Origin: Volvox africanus
Taxonomy: Eukaryota; Chlorophyta; Chlorophyceae; Chlamydomonadales; Volvocaceae
Reading direction: 5' to 3'
Assembly (NCBI GenBank): GCA_030268105.1
Contig: BSDZ01000086.1
Coordinates: forward strand, 3,922,501 to 3,986,500
DNA: 64,000 nt
Positions 51,950-63,867 of this stretch are shown here, piece by piece. Each line of letters opens with the position of its first letter. Positions within the stretch are counted from its first letter, which is position 1. The notes beneath the pieces were generated by a model. The model saw only the letters and a list, made by a program, of their open reading frames with translations. It was not told the origin of the DNA and ran no database searches. The translations under genes and the position numbers were made by a program.

Positions 51950-53599
51950 GTGGATTTTTCGGGGTAGTAAACTGGTCTTGGGCCATACCTGGCTTATCTC
52001 GCTCTAACTGCAGGGGAAAAGCCAGCTGTACTTCAGGGGTTTTTAGTGCTTATTTCCCGGAATTTGAGGGCAGGATGACGAGTGAAGGTTGTTGCTACTT
52101 CCGAGTAGGCGCATAGGAGTCCCTTGGCTCTGGAGCTCACGTTAGTCTAACATCCTTTTATGATACTCACTGGTAGGACATTCGAAAACGTTTCATGGAC
52201 CGGGCAGTCGCAGAGGTTGCTGTTGGATGGTCGTGGATACATGACTATGTGGACTTTTCTGGGGAAATAAGACAGGTTAAGTGCAGTTCCAACTGCTGGT
52301 ATGTTACAAGCCATCTAGCCCCGCCAGTTGTTCCTGCCGTACGCCTTGTTTTATCCTTACCAGTTTACTCGAGCGAAATCATTGCGACGTTATGCACACG
52401 TAAGCTCACAGTTCCCACCTCATGTAACACCACGTGCACGTGGGTTATATACTAATTATAATTGTTTTCACACATGTTGTTCACACAAGTGTGTAGGCGG
52501 CGGATACTCGGAGACCATGCCCGACCTGGAGGCAAACCTGATGCGTAGAAACTTCAAGACCTCCGTCAAACCTGTCGCATGTACGCGAGGTTACCCTGAA
52601 CGTAATTGTAGCGACACCGGGACCGTACTGGCAACCATGCCGTCAAAGAATCGAGCGCTCATCAGCCGTTTTGACTTCCCCGCCTAGATAGACCGATTAT
52701 GCTGCGCGCGTTAACAGCACTGCGCGAGTTCTGTACAAAGTAATCCTGGTAGATGAGCGCCGCATATCTTATGTGATAAGGATAAATTTTTAAAACCGAG
52801 GGTTGCGGCATTGTGCCATTTGCACTAACAAGGTAAGGGCAAGTGGCCAAGGACTGATAAGCATGCCACTTATTGCGTAGCGTGAATTCCGTACGATTAT
52901 GGATCCCAATATGCACGCTCTTTCCTCGTACGAAAAGTGGATCACGGACGTCAATGTGCACCATAAAAGCCGAAGGCCAACATGCAGCGTTTACAAGCAC
53001 TCCTCCTGCTCTCATAATCCTGCTAGCATGACGGCAGTTACGATGCTACATGGAGTACTATAGGATATGAGTTTGGCTCATCACTCACTTTCCCGTCCCG
53101 CGGTTAATTCCCGCAATAAAGCTACCCCTTACGATAAAATCCGCGACGTTATGGTCAATGGTCGGCGTTGGGCCCTATGGAATAGAGTAACCCTGTCCCT
53201 GCCTGCCTAACAGTACCAGCTCTACACGTCTGGAAATCCCATGCTTCTAAATGGAACCTCTTCATCCCTAGGTTTAGCTGGAATACCAGTCGTCCATGCG
53301 GAACGACAGAACGCGACTATCGCTACTCCTCCAGCGCTCCCTCGGGCTGACAGCCCTCGCTGGCTCAACGAACAGGCGTTTTCACAGCAGTCTCCACAAC
53401 GGGCAGATAACCCCTCAGAAGAATTTCGCTGCGAGGGCATAAACAAAACAGTTTCTCGTCCAGCCGGTTGAGAACTATATTGAGCCGTGCCAAAAAAATT
53501 GCAAAGCCGGAGATGATCATGGCTGATATGCGACAGAAAGATCCTGGGCCAAATATGCAAACAAAGCGGAACGTCCTTACCCCGGTCCCATTCATACAA
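51950..53599. other. intergenic between convergent genes, no gene recognised
   Basis: About 1.65 kb between the 3' ends of the PPI-like gene (+) and eIF3i (-). The frames at 52328-52687 (+), 52662-53015 (-) and 53222-53599 (-) have no family signature. Confidence 0.45.
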
Positions 53600-56507
53600 T
53601 CAATACTCACTCGTGAAGTAGTCCAGATCCATATGGTGAATGCGCACATAGCCGTCCTCACCGCCGGTTGTGAAGCTGCACAGGCAACGCGACATGCGCG
53701 GACATGAAAACACTGGGTAGCTTTATGTCCGGGCACCATCGGGGACAGAACTGCCAATATTCATTGACATTCCTATGCATTTGGCGTTCCAGTGGGCTGA
53801 TGTTCCATGTAATACGGGCCTTCACAGCGTGCAGTCTCAAATGGCTCGGGCGTTTAGGATGAGCTCCCAGCTCGCATCAACGTATTAAAAATGCAGAATG
53901 GGTCACCAAACCCTTCATTAAGAAATACATATCCGCATGGAATGCAAGTGACAACCAATTCATATAGAGCTTAACATTTCAGCTGTACTCACCTGCGACC
54001 GGATGGATGAAACGCTACGGTGTTGATAGGCCCAAAGTGACCCCTGACGCGTCCAAACTCCTCTTGGAATATCTGAACATACGTGGGGCGAATTCGGGTC
54101 AAGGCAGCAACCATGAATGTCACATCGTTCGTCTGACTCTCTAAATGCAATAACTGTAATGTGGCAATCATTACACGACCTGCTCCTAAAGCTACAATCT
54201 ACATTGTAGTACGAAACTCACCAAGTCCACCACACTAAACGCCGACCTTAACAGGTCACCCACGGTCAGTTACTCAACGCACACCTAGTCCATAGTACAT
54301 ACACGTCCGTGACTATCTCAAACAACGCTAAATTGTCCTAAACAGCAAGTACACCCCAACTCGCACACCACAACTAGTATTCAGATTTACGAACCTGACC
54401 TCCCCTCTTCTGTAGCATTTCTTTGTTCTGCCCCCCGTGCAGCCGCAGCACGTCCCCGCAGCCCTCATGCTGCGTCGTAGGTGAGAAATACCAGCTAAGA
54501 TACCCCTTCACCATCCGCACCTTATGGAAGAACCTAGCCTCAAAGCCACCCGCTTGAGCCGCTGTCGTCGTCACCTGCGACGCGTCCTGCCCGCCACCGC
54601 AAACGACCTGTGCCACAACGACGGCGGCAACAAAGCAGCTTAATGTCCATCTTGTCAGTTGCACTCTGGTCATACGCCGTGCACAGGAATCACCGGTGGA
54701 CATAACCAAGGACTCCAAAAACTGTATCTCGTACTCCTGTCAGCTTCAAGCAGGTCCCAAACTCCCACCGCTAGCTCACCCACATAGCTTGCCCCAGCGG
54801 GCAGACCTAAATGGCCGACCTGCACTATGCAAACTATTCCCAATGGTAACATTCAGCTGGCACGTACGCAATGCCAGAAATCCACATGCTCAGGTATGAT
54901 AAACTCTGATACCATTTATGAGCTTAGCAGTTAACCCAGACAAACGCGCCTAATTGTCCAGCCCTGTCCAAGCCCACACATCCAGACCCCAGACTTAGTC
55001 TCTACTCTCATTATATGTGGACTTCCTGACAACTCGTACTCACGTGATCAAACAGCGGCGAAATGGCTGCAGACTGCACGAAGCGCCCCGTCTTGTAGGT
55101 TTTGAGGACGTCGAACGTCTCAATGTCCACCAAACGCGCCGTCTTATCCAGCGACGCCGTAATCACGTGCGTCTCATCCGGAGACATCTGCATGTCCTGA
55201 ATTGCATCCTCGTGCACCTGGACCTCCTGAAGCTGCATACCGGTCTGGCAACAGGAAGCGGCAACACGTCAAGAAGCAAAGGGAGGACAGACGTTCACTG
55301 TTACTCTTCAGTTGGACAGCGCCTTGAAATGACGTTTCCGTTGCTGCTGTCCCTGAGTGTGGCTCGGTGGATATGACAAAGCCGAAACTCACAATCAGCT
55401 CATAAAGCGAACAGTATCCAAACTGGAAAGCGCCCTGGAATCCCGGATAGATGCTTCTTGAAATCATATGCAGCACAATGTACCCGGGACACGTGAGTGG
55501 CTTTCAGGGTTGGCAATGTTGACGTGTCACCAATGCGACATGCCCCAAATGCAGATCCGAACCGCCAACGCCGCACCCAAGTGCACGCGCACACACTGAC
55601 ACGCTGACACACACACAAACAAACATGTACGGGGCTTTGCAGAAAGTTCCGACACAAGTCTCAGTCTTGCCCCGAAACCATACCCATGTAGCATTGCCTC
55701 CTGTCCCACGGGGCGCTATTGCCTACCTCCACGTCCCAGCGGCGGAGAATCCCGTAGTCGTGCGAGGTAATCAATTTCCGATTGCAATCCGTCCAGAACA
55801 CACGGGTTATCCTGCCCTTCGGCACCTTCCAGGATTGCACGGCAGTCGCGCTCTGGTCCTCCACGTTTTCCGCAAAGTTGTAGATGTGGATACCTGGTGG
55901 GGCCTCCATGAACGCGTCCGTGGTTGCCGCCAGAAACCTCTCACCAGCAGACAGCTTCACAGCCCTGCAGGGCTCCCCATGCCGAATTTGAAACAGTTCC
56001 TTCCCTGTCGGCAGATCCCAGATGCGAATGGTTTGGTCCGCTGAACCGGTAATTAAGCGGTCCGAATCCCCTGCACAAGAACGTTACCGAACTTCCGTCG
56101 CCAGACAATTCCGAACGAACTGTATATCGTTATCGACTGTAGTTACGCACATGTCATGTCGCAGGTCCAGATTGCACCATTATGACCCTCATAAGTCCCG
56201 ATGCGGCGGCCGTCCTCCGATGACCAGAGGCAAGGTTGAAGATTCTGCATTGACAGGCCAGAGCCTCCACAGGTAAGAACCAAGACACAAGTACAGGGAA
56301 AATCAGCGTCTCAAGCTGCCTTTGCCGACCTTGGCGCAGCTAACCAGTAGATCACCCTCACGGTTGTACCTACGCAGCCGCCACAAGCATAAAACCGTGC
56401 GACGCCCAGGTAATCATGGAAAAAAGTGCGATCATCATACGTATCTCTAGGACTCACTTGACTTGGGTCAGAGGACGCTCATGGCCCTTTAGAAGGTATG
56501 GGCGCAT
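53600..56507 (-). CDS. EIF3I: translation initiation factor eIF3 subunit I (WD40)
   Basis: WD40 beta-propeller subunit of eIF3, which binds the 40S ribosome during translation initiation. Eight exons in coding order 56507-56458, 56369-56330, 56244-56151, 56070-55727, 55244-55044, 54607-54521, 54072-53993, 53675-53600, giving 323 residues against about 325 in other eukaryotes. Landmarks: [123 protein letters not shown] and the final repeat [20 protein letters not shown] with [13 protein letters not shown]. All seven propeller repeats can be followed. The tiny exons 1 and 2 (50 and 40 bases) are supported by phase and by SCAK before the next repeat. Confidence 0.95.
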
Positions 56508-57064
56508 TTCTTCGCGGGTTGAGGTCGGCCGCCTATTGTGTCTAAGGAAACACTACCTATGAAAAGGAGAATATAAAACAGGTAAATGAATTGTTTTATG
56601 CTTCCAGGCGGAGATATAAATGCAAGTCTGAGTCTATGAACGGCAATGCGCATTGATGGTAGCAAGCGGCATTTAAGTTGACATGACAACCTGAGATGTA
56701 AGGATGCCGTTGACATTTTTTGAAGAGGTACCTTTGATTACCTTGCGTGGTTGCGCAACGACCTGAATCTTACAGCGTCACTCGCTTTCACTTGTTGAGA
56801 GAGTCTCACATTACAATACAACATACGTTCAAAGGCATACAGCTTCCCTACGAGCCTCGACCCAAGGGTCCTTCGTTGTCGAAGGCTGCACCGTGCTGTA
56901 CGTGACAAATCACCTGCTCAGCGCGGAAAATGTGCCACTTGTAGCATTGTCCAGACGTATTATGCCGCCTAACGGGATGGCCTACGTAAATCCGAAGCAC
57001 TCATTCCCAACTACACAAGCGCCAGCCTCTGTGATTCTTACAGTCGCGAATGTACTAGGGAACG
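56508..57064. other. upstream region of eIF3i; no gene recognised
   Basis: 557 bases between eIF3i and the end of the next minus-strand gene. It should hold the eIF3i promoter and the 3' UTR of the neighbour. Nothing specific was recognised. Confidence 0.4.
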
Positions 57065-57732
57065 CTAAGCAGTTGCGAATTTAGCTGCCCACGCCGCCGT
57101 CAGGCTGGCGGTCCGTGCGCCGGCCCATTGCTGTGACTGAGCCGCCTGAACCTGCAGCTGCTCTTGCGCCGTAGCACCTTCTAGCAACGCCTCGGGCGCC
57201 TCGACACGCATCTGCGAGACACGATAGCAGAGAAGTCCACACGTTCGCCATGTTATACGTCACATGCCACAAACGCATGTTCGTGCCCTCTGACTCCTGT
57301 CAACTCCCACCTGGGCCCCAAACTAACCCATCCCAGTCAAGATCCCGCAGGCTGTCCTCGCGCGCGGACCTACCCACGGCTCCCCGATGCACTCACTCGA
57401 TGGGCTCTAACTTTATGGGTTTGTTATCTATTCCCCTAAGTAGCCAACATATGCCACACTTACAAACTCCAAGGCCGCCCCATAGCACAAGACACAATTG
57501 TTGAACCCCAATCGCAACCAAACCACATCCGGTCTCCACACGCACCTCCATCTGTGCAAACTCTAAAGTTAACAGCGGGCGGCCCCCAAGGACTGCGCCC
57601 AGGTACTCGCGACTGCCCTCATCTTCACGGCCAGCGGACGGTACCTCCACCGTCAGCGGTGTAACCAGTCTCACGTTAGTTTGCAAGTCGCACGCGTAGC
57701 GCAGCAGGCCTGGCACCTCCGTTGTCCCGCCG
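57065..57732 (-). CDS. 3' end of an unrecognised gene (two exons)
   Basis: Two coding blocks join cleanly on the minus strand: 57732-57546 and 57211-57065, with donor GAG|GTGCGT and acceptor TCGCAG|ATG and agreeing phase. The first reads GGTTEVPGLLRYACDLQTNV, RLVTPLTVEVPSAGRED and REYLGAVLGGRPLLTLEFAQ; the second is Ala/Gln-rich and helical (EALLEGATAQEQLQVQAAQS) and ends at TAG. Composition and codon choice match the neighbouring genes. The upstream exons were not settled; candidates are 59580-59440 (KLDVVKKEQKLRLHIPDHSP) and a block near 59340-59150 (RLVTTASITWASHPVSLRSS). No family was recognised. Confidence 0.5.
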
Positions 57733-58836
57733 CTGAGAATGGATGATGGGTGGAAGGGTGCCAACGTGTGAGGACTGGGAGTTAATGTGGGACGCAATTA
57801 CTCCATTCGGCGATAAGTGATGGAAGGGACGAAGCTATCAAGCTGCACTACACGGAGGGGAAGAACCGTGCTGTTTCGGGGATCATTACGGATATGACGA
57901 CAAGTCCGAAGGGAGATGAGAGGGGGTGCGGTAATAGGTCAGGCAGTGACGCGGCGCGATGCAAGGTGTCCTTGAACCTCGCTACAAGTGAATAGCGAAG
58001 TGCCTCGAACAGCGCACCAAGATGAACCTAACGCATATACGTTACCGGGCATTTACGCAAACTAACTCTGGCTGTGACAGTGTGGTGCCTGTATGCGAAT
58101 GAATCTGGCTACGGAAAAGGAATAAAGGTGTGGAATCTTCACCTGAAGCTGGGCAGAGACAAGGTGATGCGGGGTCCCGGCGACCGGTTCGCGTCCGGCA
58201 TCGTGATCCGGCATACGGGGGAAGAAAGCCCCCTGCCACGGGACCTGTCCACGTTGCGGAGCTCCAGAACCGCAGCCTGTGGCCGTAACACGCGATGCTG
58301 ATCCCGCCGGTCCCCTAAGCCGGAGCCAAAAAGGGGGTTGTAGCTCTCAAAAAAAGGGATGTGGTTAGTCACCGCGAAGATCCTTCACGGCAGGATCGAA
58401 GCAAACGTGAGCGTTGGGGCGACGAATGATTGTACAAGTTTCACATACGGGAGCCAGGCAAAGATGTGACTGTAAGGATAGCGGAAAAGACGAATGGACG
58501 AGATGGCGGGGAGCGGTTTGAGTGGCATACAGGGCAAATCCACTCCTCAGCCCCTGTCGTAAGGGGCAGGATGGGGATGCGCGCGACAAGAGCCCTCCTG
58601 CAAGGGGGGCTTACAGTAGAACCACTAGGATAGGCGCTACAATAGCTGTTACAATGACAAGACACGGCCTGCAATGAAGAGCTTGTCATAACTCCTAGGT
58701 TTCAGTTCCGGCTTTTCCCCCGACACAAGGAACGGCAGCAACAAACGCAACGCCCACACCAGGTAACGGATGGCCGCATCTTACAGCTGCCGAAAACTGC
58801 GCAGCGCTTACTGAAGTCCTTTACACATGCATAGAC

Positions 58837-58870
58837 TTTAGGGTTCGGGGTTCAGGGTTTTAGGGTTTAA
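58837..58870 (+). repeat. degenerate telomere-like tract (TTTAGGG variants)
   Basis: Reads TTTAGGGTTCGGGGTTCAGG and continues GTTTTAGGGTTTAAAA, that is TTTAGGG units with single-base changes. It is the second such tract in the window and too short to be a real telomere. Confidence 0.5.
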
Positions 58871-59439
58871 AAGGCTAACTCCTAAATAGGCACGTGCGCG
58901 CCCATGCGTAGACCATAGTTTCAACAGCGCGTCTCTAGACGTCATATCAACGCTTTCATCGTCTCCCCATCTTATTCGCCCACTAAAGCCAACTTTATCA
59001 GCGTCCATCCTAGCCAGGCGGCTTCTCGAGCTGTTTAGCGCGTGCACTACGCGGCCGACAGAGCTAAGCTAGATAGACTGCCACTACGGTCCCATCGACG
59101 CCGCCCCATCTTTATTTTCCTGTCTACGGGCAAGAAAGGCCACCTACCTTGGTTTTTCTGGTCCGCCGTCCCTGACTCCCGTAGCCCACACCACCAACTT
59201 CGGGACCCGGAGCCGGACCCCACAGCTTCGTCTCCATCGCCTCCTTCACCATGCAGCTCGACCGCAGCGAGACGGGATGGGAGGCCCACGTGATGGACGC
59301 CGTGGTCACGAGCCTCCCTGGAGGACAGCCGTATTTGGGTTCGAAGGGGAACACATCACCATCGTCACATTAAACACCGTCGTGGTTTGGTCAAGGCTTC
59401 GCAGCCAGGACCACTAAAGCATTGCATGTTTGTCCCGCA

Positions 59440-59580
59440 AGAGCCCACAGCGTTGAAATACTGCATCATAAACCGCATCAGCTCCGGCGAGTGATCCGGT
59501 ATGTGAAGCCGCAGCTTTTGCTCCTTCTTCACTACGTCCAGTTTTTGCATAAAGCAAGAGAACTAGGTAGTGTTGAATCT
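59440..59580 (-). CDS. candidate internal exon of an unrecognised gene
   Basis: After a possible acceptor (CTACCTAG at about 59570) the minus strand reads MQKLDVVKKEQKLRLHIPDH, then SPELMRFMMQYFNAVGSC without a stop. It is helical and charged, like real protein, with possible GT donors after FNA. Partners are not settled and the family is unknown. The edges are approximate. Confidence 0.35.
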
Positions 59581-61586
59581 CAAAAGATTAGCGTAATTTC
59601 TACCCCTAGTTTAAACTTACTATATTGCAGCACAGCGCAACTCCCCTATTTAGCCATCCCCTCATCTTGTCCTCACCTGTTGTTGACGTACACGCGCGCT
59701 GCCCAGGCGCATGAAGTGGGCGGGTTCCATACTAGGCCGGCCATGGCTACCAGCTTCGACATTTATAAGTGAAATGGCACATGGGACGGGGGCGAGGTAT
59801 CGGTGGGACAAGCAGGCGGACCTGAGGTTAGGCTACCCTCAATATTACAAGTCCTCACGGGGCAGGGCAACGAATAATGAGAAGTTTCGGGTATTCACTG
59901 AACAGACCGGAGTCGGATGCGCATATAGGGGAGATAGCCGGGCCAGAGCTTAATACGTCACCTTGATAAACGCTTGTACACGACGAAGCCACACCGCAGC
60001 AGGCGGTTCCGTACAATGACAGGGAAACTGCCACCCACTTCCAGGAAAAGACACTAGCGCTCTTAGTCCGTTTCCTTTGGGAACGGGAATTCGTCTTTTC
60101 ATGACTCTTCTACTTCTTCTGCCGACCCCTTACCCCATTCGTACAGCAATAGGCTCAGATGCATCGGCATTTATCACACCAACAAATAAAGTAGGCCATC
60201 CTTCTTCCCTGATATCCACCGGATCCACTCGCCTAAATCGATCATCTTGCTTCCGTCACTGTCTCAGTATCATAGTTCGCAGCATCAGTTTTCCTCGTGA
60301 TTCACTCTCCAAGGACCTGCAGCGCCTCCCCCCCTAGCTCCACATCCCAGTCATCCAGGCAGCTGCCTTATCTCCAACACGCTAAGCCACAGACCGGCTG
60401 TTTTCCATCATCCCGTGTCGGGTAAGGCATTTGCATACTGGTTATTACACGCATATCACAGCTGGCCCTTCATTACTACGGCGTCTCCCTCACCTCATCG
60501 AAAGCCCCTGCGGGACTGTCCTCATAACGCGCGAGGTAGAAGCCTCCCAGCGTGTACCTGGGCCGGAAATTCCCAGACAGCAACCGCGCGCCCTACCGTT
60601 TCAAGCAAAGGATGTGACTGGCCCGCTCAGCACACACTTGGTCAGGAGGCTGGGGCTGCGTTTGTGATCAACCTAACGCAGCCCCGTTGCCCAGCTAGAT
60701 ATGCCACTATGACGCTAGCCATTCCTTGCCACCAGTGAGCGCAATGGCGTGGCCTCTGTGAGGCCAATATGCGTCCTCATGCCACCCAACATTCCCAGCT
60801 TCCGCCACTGGGACTTAAGAGCCCTGGTCAATCCAACCCACCCAAAGGCTTCCACAAGCTTGAACTTGTCCGGAATGTATTTGCGCGCCTGAAGATAACC
60901 GCAAGAGAAGAAGGATTTAATGGGGGCCAGAGGAAGGTTAGAAGCATGGTACAACCTGAGGGTTCTGCCGATAGCAGTCAGCCAGATCGGTCATTCAGCG
61001 GGCTGGAAAGCACCGCTCCAGCGTTAGAGTCTAAATGTGGAAGCACTTTCATCGACGCGACGAAGCAGCAAATATGCGCTTGGGGATGTTATAATGCAAA
61101 AAGTTGCTTGGCTCTATGTCATACAGACGCATGACGTCCAGAACAGGTATGTCTCCGACGGGTGAGCTAAAACTGACGCGCCCAACAGAACTGGGGCCTG
61201 TGCGTTGGCCTTACCTCGTCGCTTTTGACCAGCTGCAATTGATATAGTGCCCTGAGAGTGAATTAATCGGAATGATAGATGTGCAATAGGGACATAAGAC
61301 TATTATTAGGGAACAAGTGACACAGCTTAAAAATAAAACATTTCAGGATGGTGTAACTCACTTTCCCTTAAAAATCCACGGAGGATTCCCATAGACCATG
61401 TCGTCACTGTCCAGCTAACGGCAACTCCGCGCCTGCCCGATCTACGAAGCGCCTCCAATTTAATTAAGTTGAGTTGAGAACAATAAATAAGCCGAATGAT
61501 GAAAACTAAGACGTTATCTACGCGCAACCAAGCACAGATATGAATAAAAGGCAGGCAGTATTGCTAATGCCACACGATGCGCCCAG

Positions 61587-62048
61587 ATGCCGATTAATAT
61601 AACCCAGCCTTTACTTAAAGCAGCAGTGCTCACTAAACTTGGTTCAATGATTGACCCATATCCAAAGGGCTCTTCGATTTTGCATGATGACGCTGTACTC
61701 GCCGTACAAAGATCCAACAGACTGTCGGGACTTCATTGCATCTTAATGAAGACTTCCCTGCATCTGTTCCGTCTTCGAGCTTCGGCATTAGAGGTGAATC
61801 AGCCTTCCGGTCGCCCGAGAGAGCAGCGTTGGTGTCGTGTTTGTAACAGTGCCAATTTCATGAAAGATGAATACCTTGTACTGATGGAATGCCCCGGTTG
61901 TGGTGAAGCGTGTAACAATATTCCTAGTTTCAAGTTGGGGCAGGTTGCTACGAGGCTGCAAATAATGACGGTAAAGGACCAACTAGGCCTTACCCGAATT
62001 ATTCATAGCATTCGTTCCAAGACGATTATCGAATGTGGGCAAACCTAA
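61587..62048 (+). CDS. hypothetical protein with paired-cysteine (possible zinc-binding) segment
   Basis: Open frame of 153 codons. Its middle has CRVCNSANFMKDEYLVLMEC followed by PGCGEACN, that is CxxC, about 15 residues, CxxCxxxC, a spacing seen in small zinc-binding domains. Flanking sequence has no family match and no introns are evident. It could be an exon of a larger gene, an old mobile-element frame, or chance; base composition is lower in GC than nearby genes. Confidence 0.3.
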   Translation: MPINITQPLLKAAVLTKLGSMIDPYPKGSSILHDDAVLAVQRSNRLSGLHCILMKTSLHLFRLRASALEVNQPSGRPREQRWCRVCNSANFMKDEYLVLMECPGCGEACNNIPSFKLGQVATRLQIMTVKDQLGLTRIIHSIRSKTIIECGQT

Positions 62049-63138
62049 CCTTCCTCTCATAAACTTTCTTTCTGTCGTAATTGAATGATTATACCTTTTT
62101 TCACTCTGGCTTGGTGTTTTCCTGTTACCTTCTTTCCTTGTTTCTAAGCGTGCGCTCCCTTGAGCCTCATCCCCGCGCCTTACGAGCTCTAACGAGTTTG
62201 TAATCATCATCATATTTACAAGCTTTCAAGAAGTTTGGGATTTTTGCGGATTCGTACCTCACCAAATTACTATCACTGCAAAAAGCTTACAACTTGCATT
62301 GAGATGCATACCATGATAGAATCAGTAAAGACCGCTGACACACGTTTCATTCTGGAAACCCGATGCTGAACTTTCAGATACAATAACTGCTGCCGCTCTA
62401 TCCAGCGTACACATGCACCTATTGGAGGCGGGAGACTGCATCATCATTACAGCGATGAGGGACAGCCCCTTCTTCCACGATGCCCGCTTCATGCCTTCGC
62501 GTCGGGGCTGGGATCAGGGCACATACACGAATATGCATAGAAAGGAGAGGAGCCAAGCCTCCCCGAATGGGAAAGTGTGTATCGTGCTTAAAGTGGCGCC
62601 GAGGTAGTGGCGATATGCCACGGATGCAACCTCGTGACCATCCTTACTGAGCCACGAAGCGGTAATGATTCGATGTCCAGACGGTCGGAGTGCACCAGTC
62701 GGCGACGCCTAGATCAGCCAATGACCGGAAGTAGAATCCTACTCATGAAACACAGCGTACCCTCCACGTACCCAGCAAATAAGAAAAACGAAAGCCAGGC
62801 ATGCTATCGGAAAACCAATACACATATATCTGCAGCAAGAGATAGCGTTCGCGTGTGCAGGCCGTTCTTATTCTTTCCACCATGTTCGGCTGGTTACCCA
62901 TGACCTCATTCGTATACTTACATACTAACATACTAACATCACGATATGACGGGGTGAGGGCGGGCAGTCCGGGTGCAACATGCAAAACACAAAGATGAAG
63001 GGTCTCGCACCCTGCCCCTGACCGCCCATAGCTGTCTCTATCTATCCGTCCGTCTGTCTATAGATGTCCATACCACTGTTGTACAACATCACGTTATGGC
63101 CCCAACCAATCCACGTCCCCCACATCGTTTGATGTCCG

Positions 63139-63867
63139 CTACAGCAGGTTTCCCATCACCATGGCCACCGCTGTGAGTCCCCCGGTCAGCACAGACGCCA
63201 GCATCTGCCTAAGATCGCCGCCAACAAAGGCTGCCCTGGGTGTGCCGCAAGGGGCATTGGAGAGCCTCGTGCGCCTGCTCCGCTGCTGATGCTGATGCTC
63301 CTCCTCATTGGCCTCCGCCTCTGCTTGCTCACGTCCCCGCTTATGCCGACATTGCTGCTGCTGCCGACACTGCTGCTGCTGCTGCGTCCGCTGAGTCCGG
63401 TGCTCCCACTGCATGCAGGCGTCGGTCTGCATCACTCTAGTCAACCTCTTGGCCGCCGGCAATGCTCCCATTTCAAAGATGTCATCCGGCGTTTCCTGTG
63501 CAATTGACGGAGGGTTGGGATCAGTTGCGCAGCTTAAAATCGCAAACAGCATTCGACGAGAAAGCCTATCGATCGATCTAGAAAACACACGCATACATAC
63601 ATGTATGTATATCTATATTATATCGAACTTATACTTATTTATTTATATTATATTTATTTATTTTTACTTTTATATAGGACGCACCTGAGGCAGCACTGCC
63701 GTAAGCAGCGGCAGAGCACCGTCGTCTGAGCTGAGCAGTGTTGACGGTCCCTCGCATCCAAAGTGCGCTGTGGCTTGCTCATGTGGCGACACGAACAGGT
63801 AACTTGGGTCGGGGTACTGAAGGGGTCGCAGCATGAAGACAGGCTCCATGCACTCCACCGACAGGTG
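63139..63867 (-). CDS. 3' end of an unrecognised gene with Gln-rich tract and hydrophobic C-terminus
   Basis: Two coding blocks, 63867-63685 and 63495-63139, join in phase on the minus strand (CAG|GTGCGT donor, TTGCACAG acceptor). The first reads HLSVECMEPVFMLRPLQYPD and SYLFVSPHEQATAHFG; the second starts ETPDDIFEMGALPAAKRLTR, runs through a Gln-rich tract coded by CAG repeats and a Glu/Arg-rich stretch, and ends GGDLRQMLASVLTGGLTAVA with a hydrophobic tail that could be a membrane anchor. More exons must lie beyond the right edge of the window. No family was recognised. Confidence 0.5.
63345..63386. repeat. interrupted CTG/CAG trinucleotide repeat (coding)
   Basis: CTG units on the plus strand (CAG on the coding minus strand), interrupted by CCGACA, encode the Gln-rich part of the gene ending at 63139. 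Confidence 0.8.

Larger units (their letters stand above)
57733..63138. other. poorly resolved region, exon candidates only
   Basis: About 5.4 kb in which no complete gene could be built. It contains the exon candidates mentioned for the preceding gene, a telomere-like tract at 58837-58870, an open frame with paired cysteines at 61587-62048, and a minus-strand frame at 60954-60715 (FSCGYLQARKYIPDKFKLVE) that could be an exon. The rest shows nothing recognisable. Confidence 0.4.

Noticed and set aside
57546..57732. Similarity of GGTTEVPGLLRY to the SGGGxxxPGL motif of PilM/FtsA actin-like ATPases
   Set aside because: Only this short motif fits. The phosphate-binding segments are not seen and the following sequence does not match, so no function was assigned.
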